From Rapana venosa (Eukaryota; Mollusca; Gastropoda; Neogastropoda; Muricidae): 64,000 bases of DNA. Where the stretch lies: NCBI GenBank assembly GCA_028751875.1, contig CM054143.1, positions 69,733,475 through 69,797,474 on the forward strand. The letters run 5' to 3'. A program made the position numbers and the translations under genes. Each line of letters starts with the position of its first letter. Within the stretch, counting starts at the first letter, position 1. The notes under the pieces are model-generated. The model did no database searches, was not told where the DNA came from, and saw nothing but the letters and a program-made list of their open reading frames with translations. Shown piece after piece: positions 23,947-35,829 of this stretch.

Positions 23947-24446
23947 NNNNNNNNNNNNNNNNNNNNNNNNNNNNNNNNNNNNNNNNNNNNNNNNNNNNNN
24001 NNNNNNNNNNNNNNNNNNNNNNNNNNNNNNNNNNNNNNNNNNNNNNNNNNNNNNNNNNNNNNNNNNNNNNNNNNNNNNNNNNNNNNNNNNNNNNNNNNNN
24101 NNNNNNNNNNNNNNNNNNNNNNNNNNNNNNNNNNNNNNNNNNNNNNNNNNNNNNNNNNNNNNNNNNNNNNNNNNNNNNNNNNNNNNNNNNNNNNNNNNNN
24201 NNNNNNNNNNNNNNNNNNNNNNNNNNNNNNNNNNNNNNNNNNNNNNNNNNNNNNNNNNNNNNNNNNNNNNNNNNNNNNNNNNNNNNNNNNNNNNNNNNNN
24301 NNNNNNNNNNNNNNNNNNNNNNNNNNNNNNNNNNNNNNNNNNNNNNNNNNNNNNNNNNNNNNNNNNNNNNNNNNNNNNNNNNNNNNNNNNNNNNNNNNNN
24401 NNNNNNNNNNNNNNNNNNNNNNNNNNNNNNNNNNNNNNNNNNNNNN
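23947..24446. other. Assembly gap of exactly 500 N
   Basis: A fixed 500-base placeholder. Open frames drawn across it are meaningless. Confidence 0.99.
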
Positions 24447-24479
24447 CCCAAATGAAAAATGTAATAAAATTTAAAACTA

Positions 24480-25208
24480 TGAATGGTGGTGGTGGGGGTT
24501 GGATGGTGGTGGTGGTGAGATGGGGGTGGTGATGGTGGTGGTGTGGTGGTGTGATGTGGTGGCGGTGGTGGGAGGTGTTGGTGAGGGTTTTGGTGGTGAT
24601 GATGGTGGTGGTGGTGATGGTGGGGGGGATGGTGGTGGTGATGGCGGGGGTTGGTGAGGTGGTGGTGGTGGTGATGTGTGAGGTGGAGGAGGAGGAGGAT
24701 GGTGAGATGATGAGATGATGGTGGTGGTGATGATGATGATGGTGGTAATGTGAGGGAAATGATGGTGGTGTGATATGGTGGGGTGATGATGAGGGGTGGG
24801 GGTATGATGATGGTGGGTGTGGTGATGATGATGATGAAGAGGAGGGGATGGTGATGGTGGTGGTTGTGATGATGATGTGATGGGGGGCGAGGGCGATGAT
24901 GATGGTGGTGACGACGATGATGATGAGATGGTGTGATGGATGGGGGTTTGGGTGGAGGTGATGATGGTGGTGGGATGATGGTATGATGATGATGAAAAAG
25001 AAGAAGAAGAAGAAGAAGAAGATGATGATGATGGGGTTTGGGGAGGGGGAGGAGGAGGAGGAAAAAGGAAAAAAAACAGAAGAGGATGATGATAAAGATA
25101 AAGAAGATGATGATGATGATGGAAATGATAATAGGAGGAGGAGGATAAGGAGAAGAAAAAGAAAAAAGAAAAAGAAGATGATGATGATTGATGATGATGA
25201 CGACGACG
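24480..25208. repeat. Trinucleotide-rich tract (GGT, GAT, then GAA/GAG)
   Basis: Imperfect GGT/GAT repeats grade into GAA/GAG and back to GAT. The 253-codon minus-strand open frame (His/Ser/Pro-rich) exists only because triplet repeats avoid stops; no ordered domain is visible. Confidence 0.95.
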
Positions 25209-25503
25209 CGACGTTTTAAATTTTAAATTTTTTCCCATTCAGAAAGATTTTAATTATTTTTTGGGGGGTAACTCTTTTTTCATTGTACTCAAAGAGTGGT
25301 CAAAAGGGAAATTATAATGGTAAGTGATCACTCCCTAAAGTGTTTGGGTGTGTGTTTTCCTTTTCATTTTGGGCAGCAAGGGAAAAGAAAGACAGTCAAT
25401 GGCACTTGCCCTATGATAGCAATATCTGGGATTTGGTTACATTCCTCATTTAATAAATAAAGGCAAGAATCTCTATATTTTCAACAAATCTCTTGCGGTT
25501 TTA

Positions 25504-26471
25504 GTGTGTGAGTGTGTGTGTGTGTTTAGTGTGTGTGTGTGTGAGTGGGGTGGTTTTGTGGGGTTGGTGTGGTGTGTTGAGGTGTGTGAGTGTGTAGAGT
25601 GTGAGTGTGTTGTGGTGTTTGTGTTTGTGTGGTGTTGTTGTGTGTATGAATGTGGAGTGTGTTGTGTGTGTGTGAGTGAGTGTGTTTTTGTGTGTGTGGT
25701 GAGGGTGTGTGTGAGTTTTGTGTGAGTGGTGTGTTATGGAGTGAGGGGAGTGTGTGTGTGTGAGTGGTGTGAGTGAGGTGTGTGGGTGTGAGTTGGTTGT
25801 GAGTGTGATGGAGGGTTGAGTGGTGAGTGTGTTGTGAGTGAGTGTGTTTTGTGTGTTGTGAGGTGGTGGTGGTGTGAGTGTGTGTGTTTTGAGTGAGTGT
25901 GTGAGTGATGTGGTTGTGTGAGTGTTTTTGTGGAGTGGGGTGTGTGTTGTTGTGTTGTTTGGGTTTTGTGTGGGGGGAGAGAGGGAGAGTGTGTGTGTGT
26001 TGTTGTGTGTATTGGGAGAGATGTGTGTGTGTTGTGTGGGTTTAGAGAAGATAGGGGTTTTTTTGTGTTGTGTTTGGGGGGTAGAGAGAGAAGGGTGTTG
26101 TGTGTGTGTGTGTGTATTGGGAGAGATAGTGTGTTGTTTTTGTGTTTTGTTTGGTGTGTGTTGTGTGGTGTGTGTGTGTGTGGTGTGTTGAGAGAGAGAT
26201 AGTGGTTTTGTGTGTGTGGTGTTTTGTTTGTGTGTGTGTGGTGAGGAGAGATAGTGTGTGTGTGTGTTGTGTGTGTGTTTTTTGGGGTGTGTGTGTTGAG
26301 AGAGAGATAGGGTGGTGTGTATTGAGGGAGGAAAGTGTGTGTTGTGGTTTTGTTGTGTGTGTATTGAGAGAGGATGTGTGTGTGTGTGTGTGTGTGGTGT
26401 GTGTGTGTGTGTGGTGAGGAGAGATAGTGTGTGTGTTTTGGTGTTGTGTGGTTGGTGGGGTGTGTGTGTGG
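25504..26471. repeat. Degenerate GT-rich microsatellite, about 970 bp
   Basis: GT dinucleotides mixed with GAGTG and AGAGAG blocks. Minus-strand Thr-His open frames (up to 423 codons) are translations of the repeat. It ends exactly where the 2322-bp duplicated block starts. Confidence 0.95.
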
Positions 26472-26553
26472 TCAGTGCACTATTGCTTTGCTTGTCTCTT
26501 ATCTTTTGTCTCCGATCTTCTAATGAACAGTCTCCTTTGCCACCCACCCGGTT

Positions 26554-26607
<54 letters not shown>

Positions 26608-28793
26608 GGGAGAGAGAGAGAGACAGAGGACTGAGAGAAGAACAGAGAGAGACAGAGAGAGAGAGAGACTGAGAACAGGAGAGAAGAGACAGGAGACAGA
26701 GAGGACAGAGAGAGAGAGACAGGGAAGTAAATGATGAGAAAGAAACACCTGATACAGCAAACAGACGTACATGTATACCTCCGAAGTGAGTCAGTGGGAG
26801 CATGCGTGGTTGCGGTGTGTGCGTGCGTGCGTTTTGTGTGTTGTGTGTGTTGTGTGCGCGCGCGCGCGCAAGCGTGCGTGTGGTGCGTGCTTGCGTGTGT
26901 GTGTGTGTGCCTCTGAGGGGTGTGTGTGTTGGTGTTGTGGTGGGTCGGTGTGTGTGTGCCCCCCTCTGTGTGTGAGTGTGTGTTGGGGGGTGTTGGTGTG
27001 TGTGCATGTGTTTGAGCAACATGCCCTCTGTCACGTAAGTATATGCAGAGCATTGTTTGTGTCCGTCGAAAGCCCAACCATTAATGGGCTCACACTCCCG
27101 CTAAAGCACCCTATATCCGCCCGCCAGTATCTAGGTAGAGTGGCCCTCAACGGCAGGCCCTTGTTAAAGCGGAGTGGTGCTTGTGTTGCGGTGCATGCAT
27201 GCGCGCGCGTGTGCCATTTGTGGTGTGTTTTGAGTGTGTGCGTGCGTTCTTTCCTGTGTGTGAGTGAGCATGCCAGGTGTGTGGATGGTGTGTGTGTGTG
27301 TGTTTGGTGGTGTGAGTGTTGTGTGTGTGTGTGTTGTGTGGTGCGTGTGGGTGAGAGTTGCGCGCGCGCCCCCTGCAACGATCTATTAAATGCAAAGCAT
27401 GGGTGCGGAGTTGCGCGTGCGTGCGTGTGGTGTGTGTGTGTGTGTGGGTGGTGTGGTGTGAGTGTGTTGTGTGTGCGTGCGTTCTTGGCGTGTGTTGTGT
27501 CTATTTATTGGCCTTTGTTTGCTTTTGCACACGAAAATTAGACAATAATTCCCGCACACAGCCGTCAAGTAATTTATGTACGTGCATGGTGTGCGTGTGA
27601 GGGGTGGTGTGTGTGAGTGTGAGGTTCTGTGTTGTGAACGATAGAGAGCGAAGTTACAGAGATGCCGAGTGGCGCATAGCCTAAGGGAAAAGCACAACCA
27701 ATTAAAGGAAATTGCAGTAGAGTTTATTGAAATAAGTTTTAAATTATTTTAGTTTCAAATTCAAATATTTTAAATACTCAATATTCTAATTTAAATTACT
27801 TTTTATGTATAGGAATCAGTTACCTTTTAATTTATATTTTAAAATACAGAAATTGTAGAAACAAATACATATATGGAAAAAACTAAACAAGATAATCACG
27901 AACAGTAAGGGTTAGACTTCCGGGGATTAGACGACAAATGCACAAAAATAAATACATAAAACAATGAAGATAGCAGTGCTGACTAAGGGGAAAGTCGTGG
28001 AACAATCAAATTTCAAAAAAAAAAAAAAAAAAAAAAAAAAGAAAAGAAAAAAAAAAAAAGAGTTTAGGTAGGTAGAAGGAGGTCGAGCAGGGCCCTCCTC
28101 GCAAAACTAATAAACCCAACTAACAATAAACCACCCTACCAACTCACCTCCCATAAGACATCCTACCGACCATAACACCCTCCCTATCAACAAACTCCTA
28201 TCACTATTTCCCCATTCCCCACAACCATTTCATATCTTCCTAATTCTATCTTATCTTCTATTCCCTTTTCTTCTCCTATCCCCTTATCTATTTTTTTCAT
28301 TATTTCCTCTTCCCCCCTTATACTATTTTCTCCCCTCCTCCTTTTCAATTTTTCTCTTTCTTCTCTTCTGTTTTCTCCCTTCTCTTCCTTCCTTCCTTTT
28401 CTCCCAACAAAAAATTTTTTTTTTTTTTTATTGTGTCCTTTAATTCCTTTTATCATCATTGTTACTTATGAATGACCCATTATCTTTATTTATCTGCATA
28501 ACAACAAGAAATGTGAAATGTATATGTATATGATAAATTCGAAAAAGTATAGGCAAAGATATTGATAATTACATACATAAATATTAAAATAAATAATGTG
28601 GAATAAATAGCAAACTTTTTTACTAAAACTTTTTTTGCATTAAATTAGCTTCAACTTGTCTGTTTTATAATGTCCACAAATACAAAGCGATCTCTGCAAG
28701 CGAAACTAAAAACCACAGAACGCCGTAGAATCGCGTGTTTTTTTAGTTTTTTTTTTTTTATTTTTATTTTTTTTTTTTTTTTTTTTTTTTTTC
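26472..28793 (+). repeat. 2322-bp block, copy A (duplicate of 42851-45172)
   Basis: Every part compared, including GA and GT microsatellites, the A homopolymer at about 28016-28060 and all open-frame translations, is identical to 42851-45172 at a constant offset of 16379. The block contains a GA tract (26553-26722), GT/GC tracts, a unique AT-rich part (27690-28010), a pyrimidine-rich part (28140-28440) and the start of a T-rich tract. Identity through microsatellites and homopolymers points to one sequence placed twice. No gene seen. Confidence 0.9.
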
Positions 28794-28880
28794 ATTTTCT
28801 TTTATTTTTTTTTTTTTTTTTTTTTTATTTTTTATTTTTTTTTTTTTTTTTTCCCACATATTTTTTTTTTTGTTATTTTT

Positions 28881-28911
<31 letters not shown>

Positions 28912-28973
28912 ATTTTTTTTTTTTTTTTTATTTATATTTTTTTTTTATTTTTTTTTTTTTTATTTTTTTATTT

Positions 28974-29004
<31 letters not shown>
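28741..29004. repeat. T-rich tract
   Basis: About 260 bp, almost entirely T with single A or C interruptions. The end of the duplicated block (28793) lies within it. Phe-rich open frames over it are artefacts. Confidence 0.95.
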
Positions 29005-29539
29005 CCTCCCCACCACACAAGAAGAACAAAAGGGACAAAAACAAGGACACGGGCGCTCCCAGTGGTCTCTCCAGTATAAAAATTTTTTTTTTATAATTTA
29101 TTTTTTTATTAAGAAAAATAAAACTTACTTAAAAAAAATAAAAAAGAAAAAAATACAACCCACCACCCCCCCCACCCGCCCCAATCAAATTAACAGGACA
29201 TACTGCTAAAAAACAATATAAAAAAAACAACAACACAAAAAATAACAATATGAACCAACAGACCCTCTAAAACGTCCCTCAACCTACACTTCCGACCACA
29301 TACTCACTAACTCGTCACTACTCGCCCCTAACCCTCAACTCTTTCACCATCCTACCAAAACATAACAAACCACGCGAGAAAAGGCACACAGCCACAGGAA
29401 CAGACAAGACACAGAGCAAAGAGACTGAGGGAATAAAGACAATGAGAGACAAAGACATAAGCGCCCCTATACAAACACATTCCACAACACAAAGACACAT
29501 ACACAAGAACACATACACAGGAACCAATTCACACAAAAT

Positions 29540-29828
29540 TCAAACGTGTGTGTGTGATACACACACGCGCACACCACTATACTACACTGCCTGCACTGCG
29601 CTGCCACTACACTACACTACACTACACTCACACACAACGGCAACGCACGCACGTACAAACACACACGCACGCACGCACACACATACACACTCACACACAC
29701 ACACACATCACACACACATCGGACGACACACACACACTATATACACACAGCACTCTCACACACACACACACACTTACGCACACACACGCGCGGCGCACGC
29801 ACGCGGACGACACACACACACACACACA
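29540..29828. repeat. CA/CG-rich microsatellite
   Basis: Alternating CA with ACGC and ACTAC variants. It lies directly upstream of the SINE at 29980. Confidence 0.93.
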
Positions 29829-29979
29829 AAGAATAGAAGGCCGCCACCTATGGCTGGAGGTATGGACGACACCCATTATAAACACCAGCATGCAAGCATG
29901 GGCTCTTGCCAACTTCAGCATTGCCGCGACGACACAGCTCGAGAAAATTCAGGACAGCTGCTCCCATACTGCTCTCCAT

Positions 29980-30478
29980 GAGAAGCTCAGTGGAAGACCT
30001 AGTGATCGCTGGTCTGCAGGTCACGGCCCTCCTGGAAAGCCAAAAGTCCGGTCGAATGTGCGGTGGTTCGAATCCCGTTTGACCCGAACTTTTTCCCCCA
30101 TCTATCAGATCACGAGTGTAGTCTGGTGCTAGTCTTTCGGATAAAACGAAAAAAACGAGTCCCGTGGGTTACACAAAATTATAATAGCGCGCGTAAAAAA
30201 GAACCCCACGAGAAAGTTTTCCGTGGCAAAAATTCTGTAGGGAAAAAAAGCCACTCTGATAGGGAAACAGCGTACATTGCAGACAGAAAAAAAAAAAAAA
30301 AAAAAAATGGGTGGCGCTGCCTCTGCTCTTGTGGCGACGCGCTCACCCCGAGGAGAGCAGCCTGAAATTCACACAGAGAAATCTGCCGTGACATTGTGGG
30401 TATAAAATAATAAATAAATAAATAATAAATAAATAAGTAAATAAATAAATAAATAATAACTAACAAACTAGCTAACTA
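29980..30478 (+). mobile_element. tRNA-derived SINE of a type seen in mollusc genomes
   Basis: A Pol III A-box-like AGCTCAGTGG (about 29985-29995) and a B box GGTTCGAATCCC (30065-30076) form the tRNA head. The body has TAGTCTTTCGGATAAAACGA, CGCGTAAAAAAGAACCCCAC, GCAAAAATTCTGTAG, an A run, TGGGTGGCGCTG, GCGACGCGCTC, GGAGAGCAGCCTGAAATTC and CACACAGAGAAATCTG. The tail is AATA/TAAA repeats (30408-30478). I recognise this body from many mollusc genomes, which is the strongest pointer to the host lineage. Boxes A and B are further apart than usual, perhaps from an insertion in the head. Confidence 0.75.
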
Positions 30479-30481
30479 ACT

Positions 30482-30760
30482 AAAACATTCCAGAGGTCAG
30501 AGCGCTGTGCTCGTGATCTGACCGGCCCGGATCGAGCCACCCGGGGGACTGCGCCCGTTGAAGGGGATTTTTTCCCCCTGGAGTTCACATCATTCTGTCC
30601 ACTCCACTCCACTTCCTCCCCCCAAAGTCCTTCAAGGAGACTATAAACCAAGGCCCCCGGGTTGCGAGCGCACCGCAAACCTCTTGCGCACACGTTAACA
30701 ACCCCGTTCCGCCTTTCGAAAGAGGTAGCCGTTATCGTGTGTAAAAACGGATTTTAACAT
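30482..30760 (+). mobile_element. tRNA-SINE family B
   Basis: AGGTCAGAGCGCTGTGCTCG (tRNA-like 5' part), CGGATCGAGCC (degraded B box), GGGGATTTTTT, GGAGTTCACATCA, CACTCCACTTCC, AAAGTCC, GGAGACTATAAA, GCGCACACGTTAA, CCGTTCCGCCTTTCGAAAGA. The same order occurs at 46789-47075. It follows directly on the tail of the preceding SINE. Confidence 0.65.
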
Positions 30761-31499
30761 AACAAGAAATTCACGAGAGAAAAACACAAATCCCCGCATT
30801 ACGCCAGAGTCGTGTCTGGACCCCCTGCCTGACCTCAAGAATGCGCCAACCTTCATTGGGGGTGGAAAAAAAAAACCACACACCAATCCCCACTGTCGCG
30901 TACGCACAATCTCATCATTGGGGAATCTGGACTTTAGCCGAGGCAAAACAACAAACAACAACAAACAACAACAACAACAACATAAAACAAAAACAAAAAA
31001 AAGAAACAAAAAAAAACCCACAAGAGAGGTATGTCGAAAATACAATTATCTTCTTTTTTTGGCTGCCTCATCTTCTGTGACGTAATCCCCAACCTCTGCT
31101 GTTTCCCTACCCGTCCCATCCATCTCCCCGCCACAGCCATACCCAATTCGTTATGTCCCTCGTCCTCAGGGCCGGAAGTCCCACAGGGACCCCATCACTA
31201 TCAGGCCCGCCGTGGGCCACCAGCCAAGAGGCCCTGCACTGCTGCTGGGTCACTTTGGTGTGTTCAGTGGTGTCCTTTTCTGAGCTAACATACGCAGACA
31301 CCAACCTACTGAATCCCCTACTAAAGACAGTATAAGTCTCAGTCGCGGAGCCCAACTGAGTGAGTTGCCCACCCGAGGTGGCAACCACCACAACGACCCT
31401 CCAAACGACCGTCCCCCGCGAACCCTCCAACCCAAGGTCTTTTGACAACAACCTCCACCACAGGCACAGAAGTGTATGGGGCAACCGAATCTAAACTGG
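30761..31499. other. Non-coding, no recognised gene
   Basis: Moderately GC-rich. An ACAACA-rich tract lies at 30945-31000. Open frames of 60-125 codons on both strands overlap each other and show no family motif. Confidence 0.5.
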
Positions 31500-31880
31500 A
31501 CTTACCGAATCAGAGGCTTTTTTTTATTGCATGATGATCAATGACCATTGAGGATGACGTAATGATGCTGCTGTGGAAGTGCATATGCCTTTGAGACTAC
31601 TTTGACAGGGTTGGTACTCTACGCTTCCTATCGTAATTATATCCCGGCGCCACGGGCCGAAGATACAGACACCTGCAGTGTTGGTCAGGTCATTTGAGCA
31701 CCACTCTCAAACTCGCATATGAAAAGGATGAAGCTCACGACTGAGAGGTCCCATCCTTCCCACTGACCCACAGCACACTCACTCCTGGGTAAGAGCCGCC
31801 GGATCCGTAAAAATCCCCTAGACTCCGATGGGAATCGAACCCCGCGACCTCCAGTTTGGTTGCCCTTGCTTATTGCTGAG
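31500..31880 (-). mobile_element. Probable tRNA-derived SINE C, minus strand
   Basis: On the minus strand a B box GGTTCGATTCC (about 31843-31832) lies in a tRNA-like context (GAGGTCGCGGGGTTCGATTC), followed by CGGAGTCTAGGGGATTTTTA and a body to about 31500. The A box is not clear. Only one copy is seen in the window, so the borders are approximate. Confidence 0.45.
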
Positions 31881-32042
31881 GAGTGTCCTTTGTAGAAATA
31901 AAGAGAACAGGTTATGGGCTGTTGTCCAGGGTTAGTGTTGTTTCTGATCTTTATTGCTCTGCTCGCTTTCATTCTTCCATACAGTCTAATGATGAAGATC
32001 CCTTAGGTTTCCCCGCTTCTTCTTTCTCGGCGGAGAACAAAG

Positions 32043-32118
32043 ACAGAGAGAGGAGAGAGAGACAGAGAGAGAGAGAGAGAAATATATATATAAATATATA
32101 TACATATATATATATATA

Positions 32119-32157
<39 letters not shown>

Positions 32158-32179
32158 TGTGTGTGTGGGTGTGTGTGAG

Positions 32180-32213
<34 letters not shown>

Positions 32214-32218
32214 TGTTG
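32043..32218. repeat. GA, TA and GA compound microsatellite
   Basis: GA run (32043-32080), AT run (32083-32155) and a second GA run (32178-32215). Confidence 0.96.
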
Positions 32219-32504
32219 CGATCTGTCTGTCTGCTAGTCTTCTCTTTTACCATTCGGTCTGGCTGCATGTCTGCCGCATCTCCTCAGTTTGACTGCCAGT
32301 CAGTCTGCACGACTGTCTGCGAGTCTGTCCTGTCTGTAGCAAGTTTGTTTGCGAGTCTGTCTGTATGCATGTCTGTCCTGCAAGTCTCTCTGTATGCATG
32401 TCTATCTATTTTTTACTGCTTGCAATGGTGTGGGTGCGTGCATGCAAGTCATATGCGCACGTGTGGTGTATTGTGTGCGTGTGTTTGTGCGTGTGTGTAT
32501 GTGC

Positions 32505-33535
32505 ATAATAATAATAATATATATATGGAATTTAATAGCGCGAATCTTGTAAAAACAAACAAATCGAAGCGCTTGCACTCAATCATTTACAGGCATGCAA
32601 CTCTCCTTAAACAAATGAACAACAGATTTTCAAATCCATGCTCGCGCACGTACGCACGACACCGCACGCGCACAACACAACACACACGACACACACGCAC
32701 ACGCACACACACACGACACACACACACAGCGGAACAACACTTAGAAGTGAAAGATGCGTTGAAAATTAGGGACAGATATATGTGGGAAAGTCTCAGGAGG
32801 AAATAAGTGGTTTTTGAGGCTTGGATTTGAAAGGTATCAAGTGAAGGCTTTTGGCGAAGTGAAAGAGGGAGGTCATTCCACAGGTGGATGGACCAGAAAC
32901 AGAGAAGTAGCGACGGCCATCATGGTTTTTGTTTGAATCTGGGTGTTCGAAGCACAAAAGTATCATGCGCTACAACGAAGGAACGGGATGGAGTGTACAG
33001 TGGAAGACAGATACCGGATAAGAGTGTCAGATTTTGAAGACCTTTGAAACTGATGGGTATTGGATTTTATACACCAGTCTTGTGCGACAGGCAACCAGTG
33101 AAGAAACGCAGAAGATGAGTGATGTGTCAGATTTTTTCTTCATAGACCAGTCGAGCTGCAGATGTGTGTTAAGCGTTGAAGAGATTGGAAAGATGATGCT
33201 GTAGGCCAGCAAAAGAGAATTACTGTAGTCTAAACGTGAAAGAATGAGATATGTGACAAGCTTGGAAGTTGCAATCAGTGGACAGATACTGCGAATCGCG
33301 CTTAATATTGCGCCGTAATTGAAAGTAGGCAAAGACTGGCAGGTCTGGTGCTGGAATTTTTCAAAGAGAGTGTGTTGTTTGATAACGACACCTAAAACTT
33401 TCATCACGGCAAGTGAAAAAGGGACAGATTATTGCCGAGTTCTATTGACGTTGTTGTAATGGAAGAGAGTATTGAGTTTGGTCCCTACAAGCATGGCTTC
33501 GGTTTTATCTGCGTTTAAATGTAACTTGTTTTGTA
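32505..33535 (-). mobile_element. L2-clade LINE copy 3, 5'-truncated, minus strand
   Basis: Reading from 33535 down: QNKLHLNADKTEAMLVGTKL (about 33530-33470), KVLGVVI (about 33400), CQSLPTFNYGAI and the block LVTYLILSRLDYSNSLLL (about 33260-33210), a degraded PYS, then the 3' UTR and ATA/ATT tail (32545-32505). It matches copies 1 and 2 from after the FYADD box onward. Stops and frameshifts are frequent. The 5' side is cut where a CA tract (33540-33940) begins. Confidence 0.85.
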
Positions 33536-33539
33536 TGAA

Positions 33540-33752
33540 CATAAACACACATGTATACACACATATACACACACATACACACACACGTATACACACATAA
33601 ACACACATGTATACACACATATACACACATACACGCCTACGTATACACACATATACACACATACACACATATACACACACATATACACACATGTACACGT
33701 ACACACACACACGTGTAATACACACATACACACACACACCACACACAACACT

Positions 33753-33783
<31 letters not shown>

Positions 33784-33845
33784 CACACCACACCACACAC
33801 ACACACACACGTATAACACAAACACACAACACACACACACACACA

Positions 33846-33876
<31 letters not shown>

Positions 33877-33940
33877 CACCCAACACACACACACACACAC
33901 ATAACACACACACACACACACAAGTATACACACACACATA
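33540..33940. repeat. CA microsatellite with TACACA variants
   Basis: About 400 bp of CA and ACATATAC variants, abutting the truncation point of the LINE copy at 33535. Confidence 0.96.
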
Positions 33941-35829
33941 GAGATGAAAAAAAGCCTTACTCTTTTTACCCCCAAAAAGAACTTTTTTTCACTGAACTTA
34001 CTTGACTAACACAGAGTTTAACAAATCATATATCGAAAGATGCAACAAGGAGTCAGTTTGAGTCCGCTAAAACCCCGACTTGTGCACAGTTACAGAGGCC
34101 CACGGCACAAAGACTGATGGTCTACTATATGCATGCACACTTCAGTAACACCATGCAATGGTGGCGCCGTTCTTGTGGCGGCATATACAGGCCCTCGAAA
34201 AAAGATCATCCTGCTTAATCTAGCGAATCTGTCCTGAACGAACAGTATCAGTAACGGGGAAATAACGTATTATAAGTTACAGGTAACACTGGATGATAAC
34301 ACTCTATATAATGCAGTGCAGAGAGACTATTAACCAATGTCCAATGTGGGAACGCTCTGAACTTTTGCAACCACAACAATGAATCTGTTTTTCACCCTTT
34401 GGTTCAGTAGACCATTGTCTGCTGGTTGCATGGATGGACCACATTAAGAAACCGCGTGTGTTATGTGTGTGTATGTGTGGTGTCTATTCGAATTTTCATG
34501 AAACAAACAAAAAAAAGAAGAAAAAGATCTGCAGATACTCAAGTACATGGACAACACACATACACACACACACACACACATACGCGCACAACAGAGAAAA
34601 TGGAATGCAGATGCCAAACACACCAAGCATAATTACGCACTCAAACACACATATTGGACACATACACACAATCACACACACACATCACACACACACAACC
34701 ACACACACACACACAAACACACACACCGCACACGCACTACACACACACACAATACACAACACACACGCACACGCACACGGGCACACACACACACACACTC
34801 ACATGCAATCCCAAACATTCATAATCATTTCCGAAAGCCAAATGTTAACAATGCAGCTGCCCACCATTCTGTGAACGATCTTTGCAAAAGGTTTTGAATA
34901 ACTCTACATTGCTCTGTGAAATTGTTTGCTGTAGACACAGAGTTGTGTTAGTAAATTGCTATAGCACAAGTATGTCATTTCTTGATTTGAAGCATAGGAC
35001 ATACTACCACTAGGGATAGTTTTTCGAATTTGATATACCTTTTATACCCCCAGTTGATCTTTAAGCATGAATCCTTGAAAATGTATCTTTGATCTGTTGT
35101 AGTTTAATTAGTTATTTTTTCAGAAAGGTAAATTCATTTTCTTCATTGTATTATGGTTACAGTAGTTAGACAGTTCCTTAACCCTTTTTTCTGAATTGTT
35201 TGCCTTTTTGTGTCTAATATCACTTAATGTGAATAGACGTTAAATTGAAGAACAACAACAACACACACACGCACACACATTTCTAATATCACGTAATGTG
35301 AAAAGACGTTAAATTAAAGAAGAACACACACACATCTATGGGGCGCAACTCTGTATGCGACCAGCAGTGATTTTTTGGTCTCGCAGTATTTAGTATTTTT
35401 ATGTGATTTCTAGGTCTGGACTGTATCTGAAAGTTTGCTGTGTATAGTACAAGAGTGTGGAGATTTTTATTGAGGTATGTTTTTTTATTAAACAGAAAGT
35501 TCTAAAAGGACAACTTGTAAAATTTTTTTTATTGTTATTTTCTCTACTAAGTTGCCATGTTTTACAGTCGTGATTTTCTGCTCAGCTTCAAAACACAAAT
35601 GGTACCTTGATTTATCACATCTAGATACGGCATGTCGCTTCCGAATAAACATAATAAACGTGGAAAAAAAGGAGGAAGTGAGAATAAGAGCTCGCCGTCG
35701 TTGTTTTAGGCTTTCTTTACCCTCTATTTAATTAAGGGCAATGTGCAAACCTCGAAAGCAAAGTTGATGATCTGAATGGCTTGATTGTAAATTTGTTTGT
35801 GAATACAGAGAGGCAAACATTGATTTGTC
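33941..35829. other. Non-coding, with a CA tract and a paired short motif
   Basis: CA microsatellite at 34553-34803. At 35212-35255 and 35281-35325 the motif TCTAATATCACTTAATGTGA plus ACGTTAAATT occurs twice in direct repeat, a third copy being at 23343; it looks like the 3' end of a dispersed element. Nothing else is recognised. Confidence 0.5.

Noticed and set aside
23843..24532. Several open frames of about 200 codons across the gap
   Set aside because: They consist of N and have no sequence content; the same applies to 49268-49950.
24477..25238. 253-codon His/Ser/Pro-rich open frame
   Set aside because: Direct translation of triplet repeats, which lack stops by composition.
25501..26772. 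423-codon minus-strand open frame
   Set aside because: Thr-His and Ser-Leu runs produced by the GT and GA microsatellites; no ordered domain, and codon content follows the repeat.
26771..27541. 256-codon Cys/Val-rich open frame, also at 43150-43920
   Set aside because: Derived from GT/GC repeats; its presence twice reflects the duplicated block, not conservation.
26472..28793. Composite transposon or LTR pair for the exact duplicate
   Set aside because: No terminal repeats, no target-site duplication and no transposase or gag-pol coding between the copies.
29985..30080. A functional tRNA gene
   Set aside because: A and B boxes are present, but no complete acceptor stem, and the sequence continues into a SINE body with an AATA tail.
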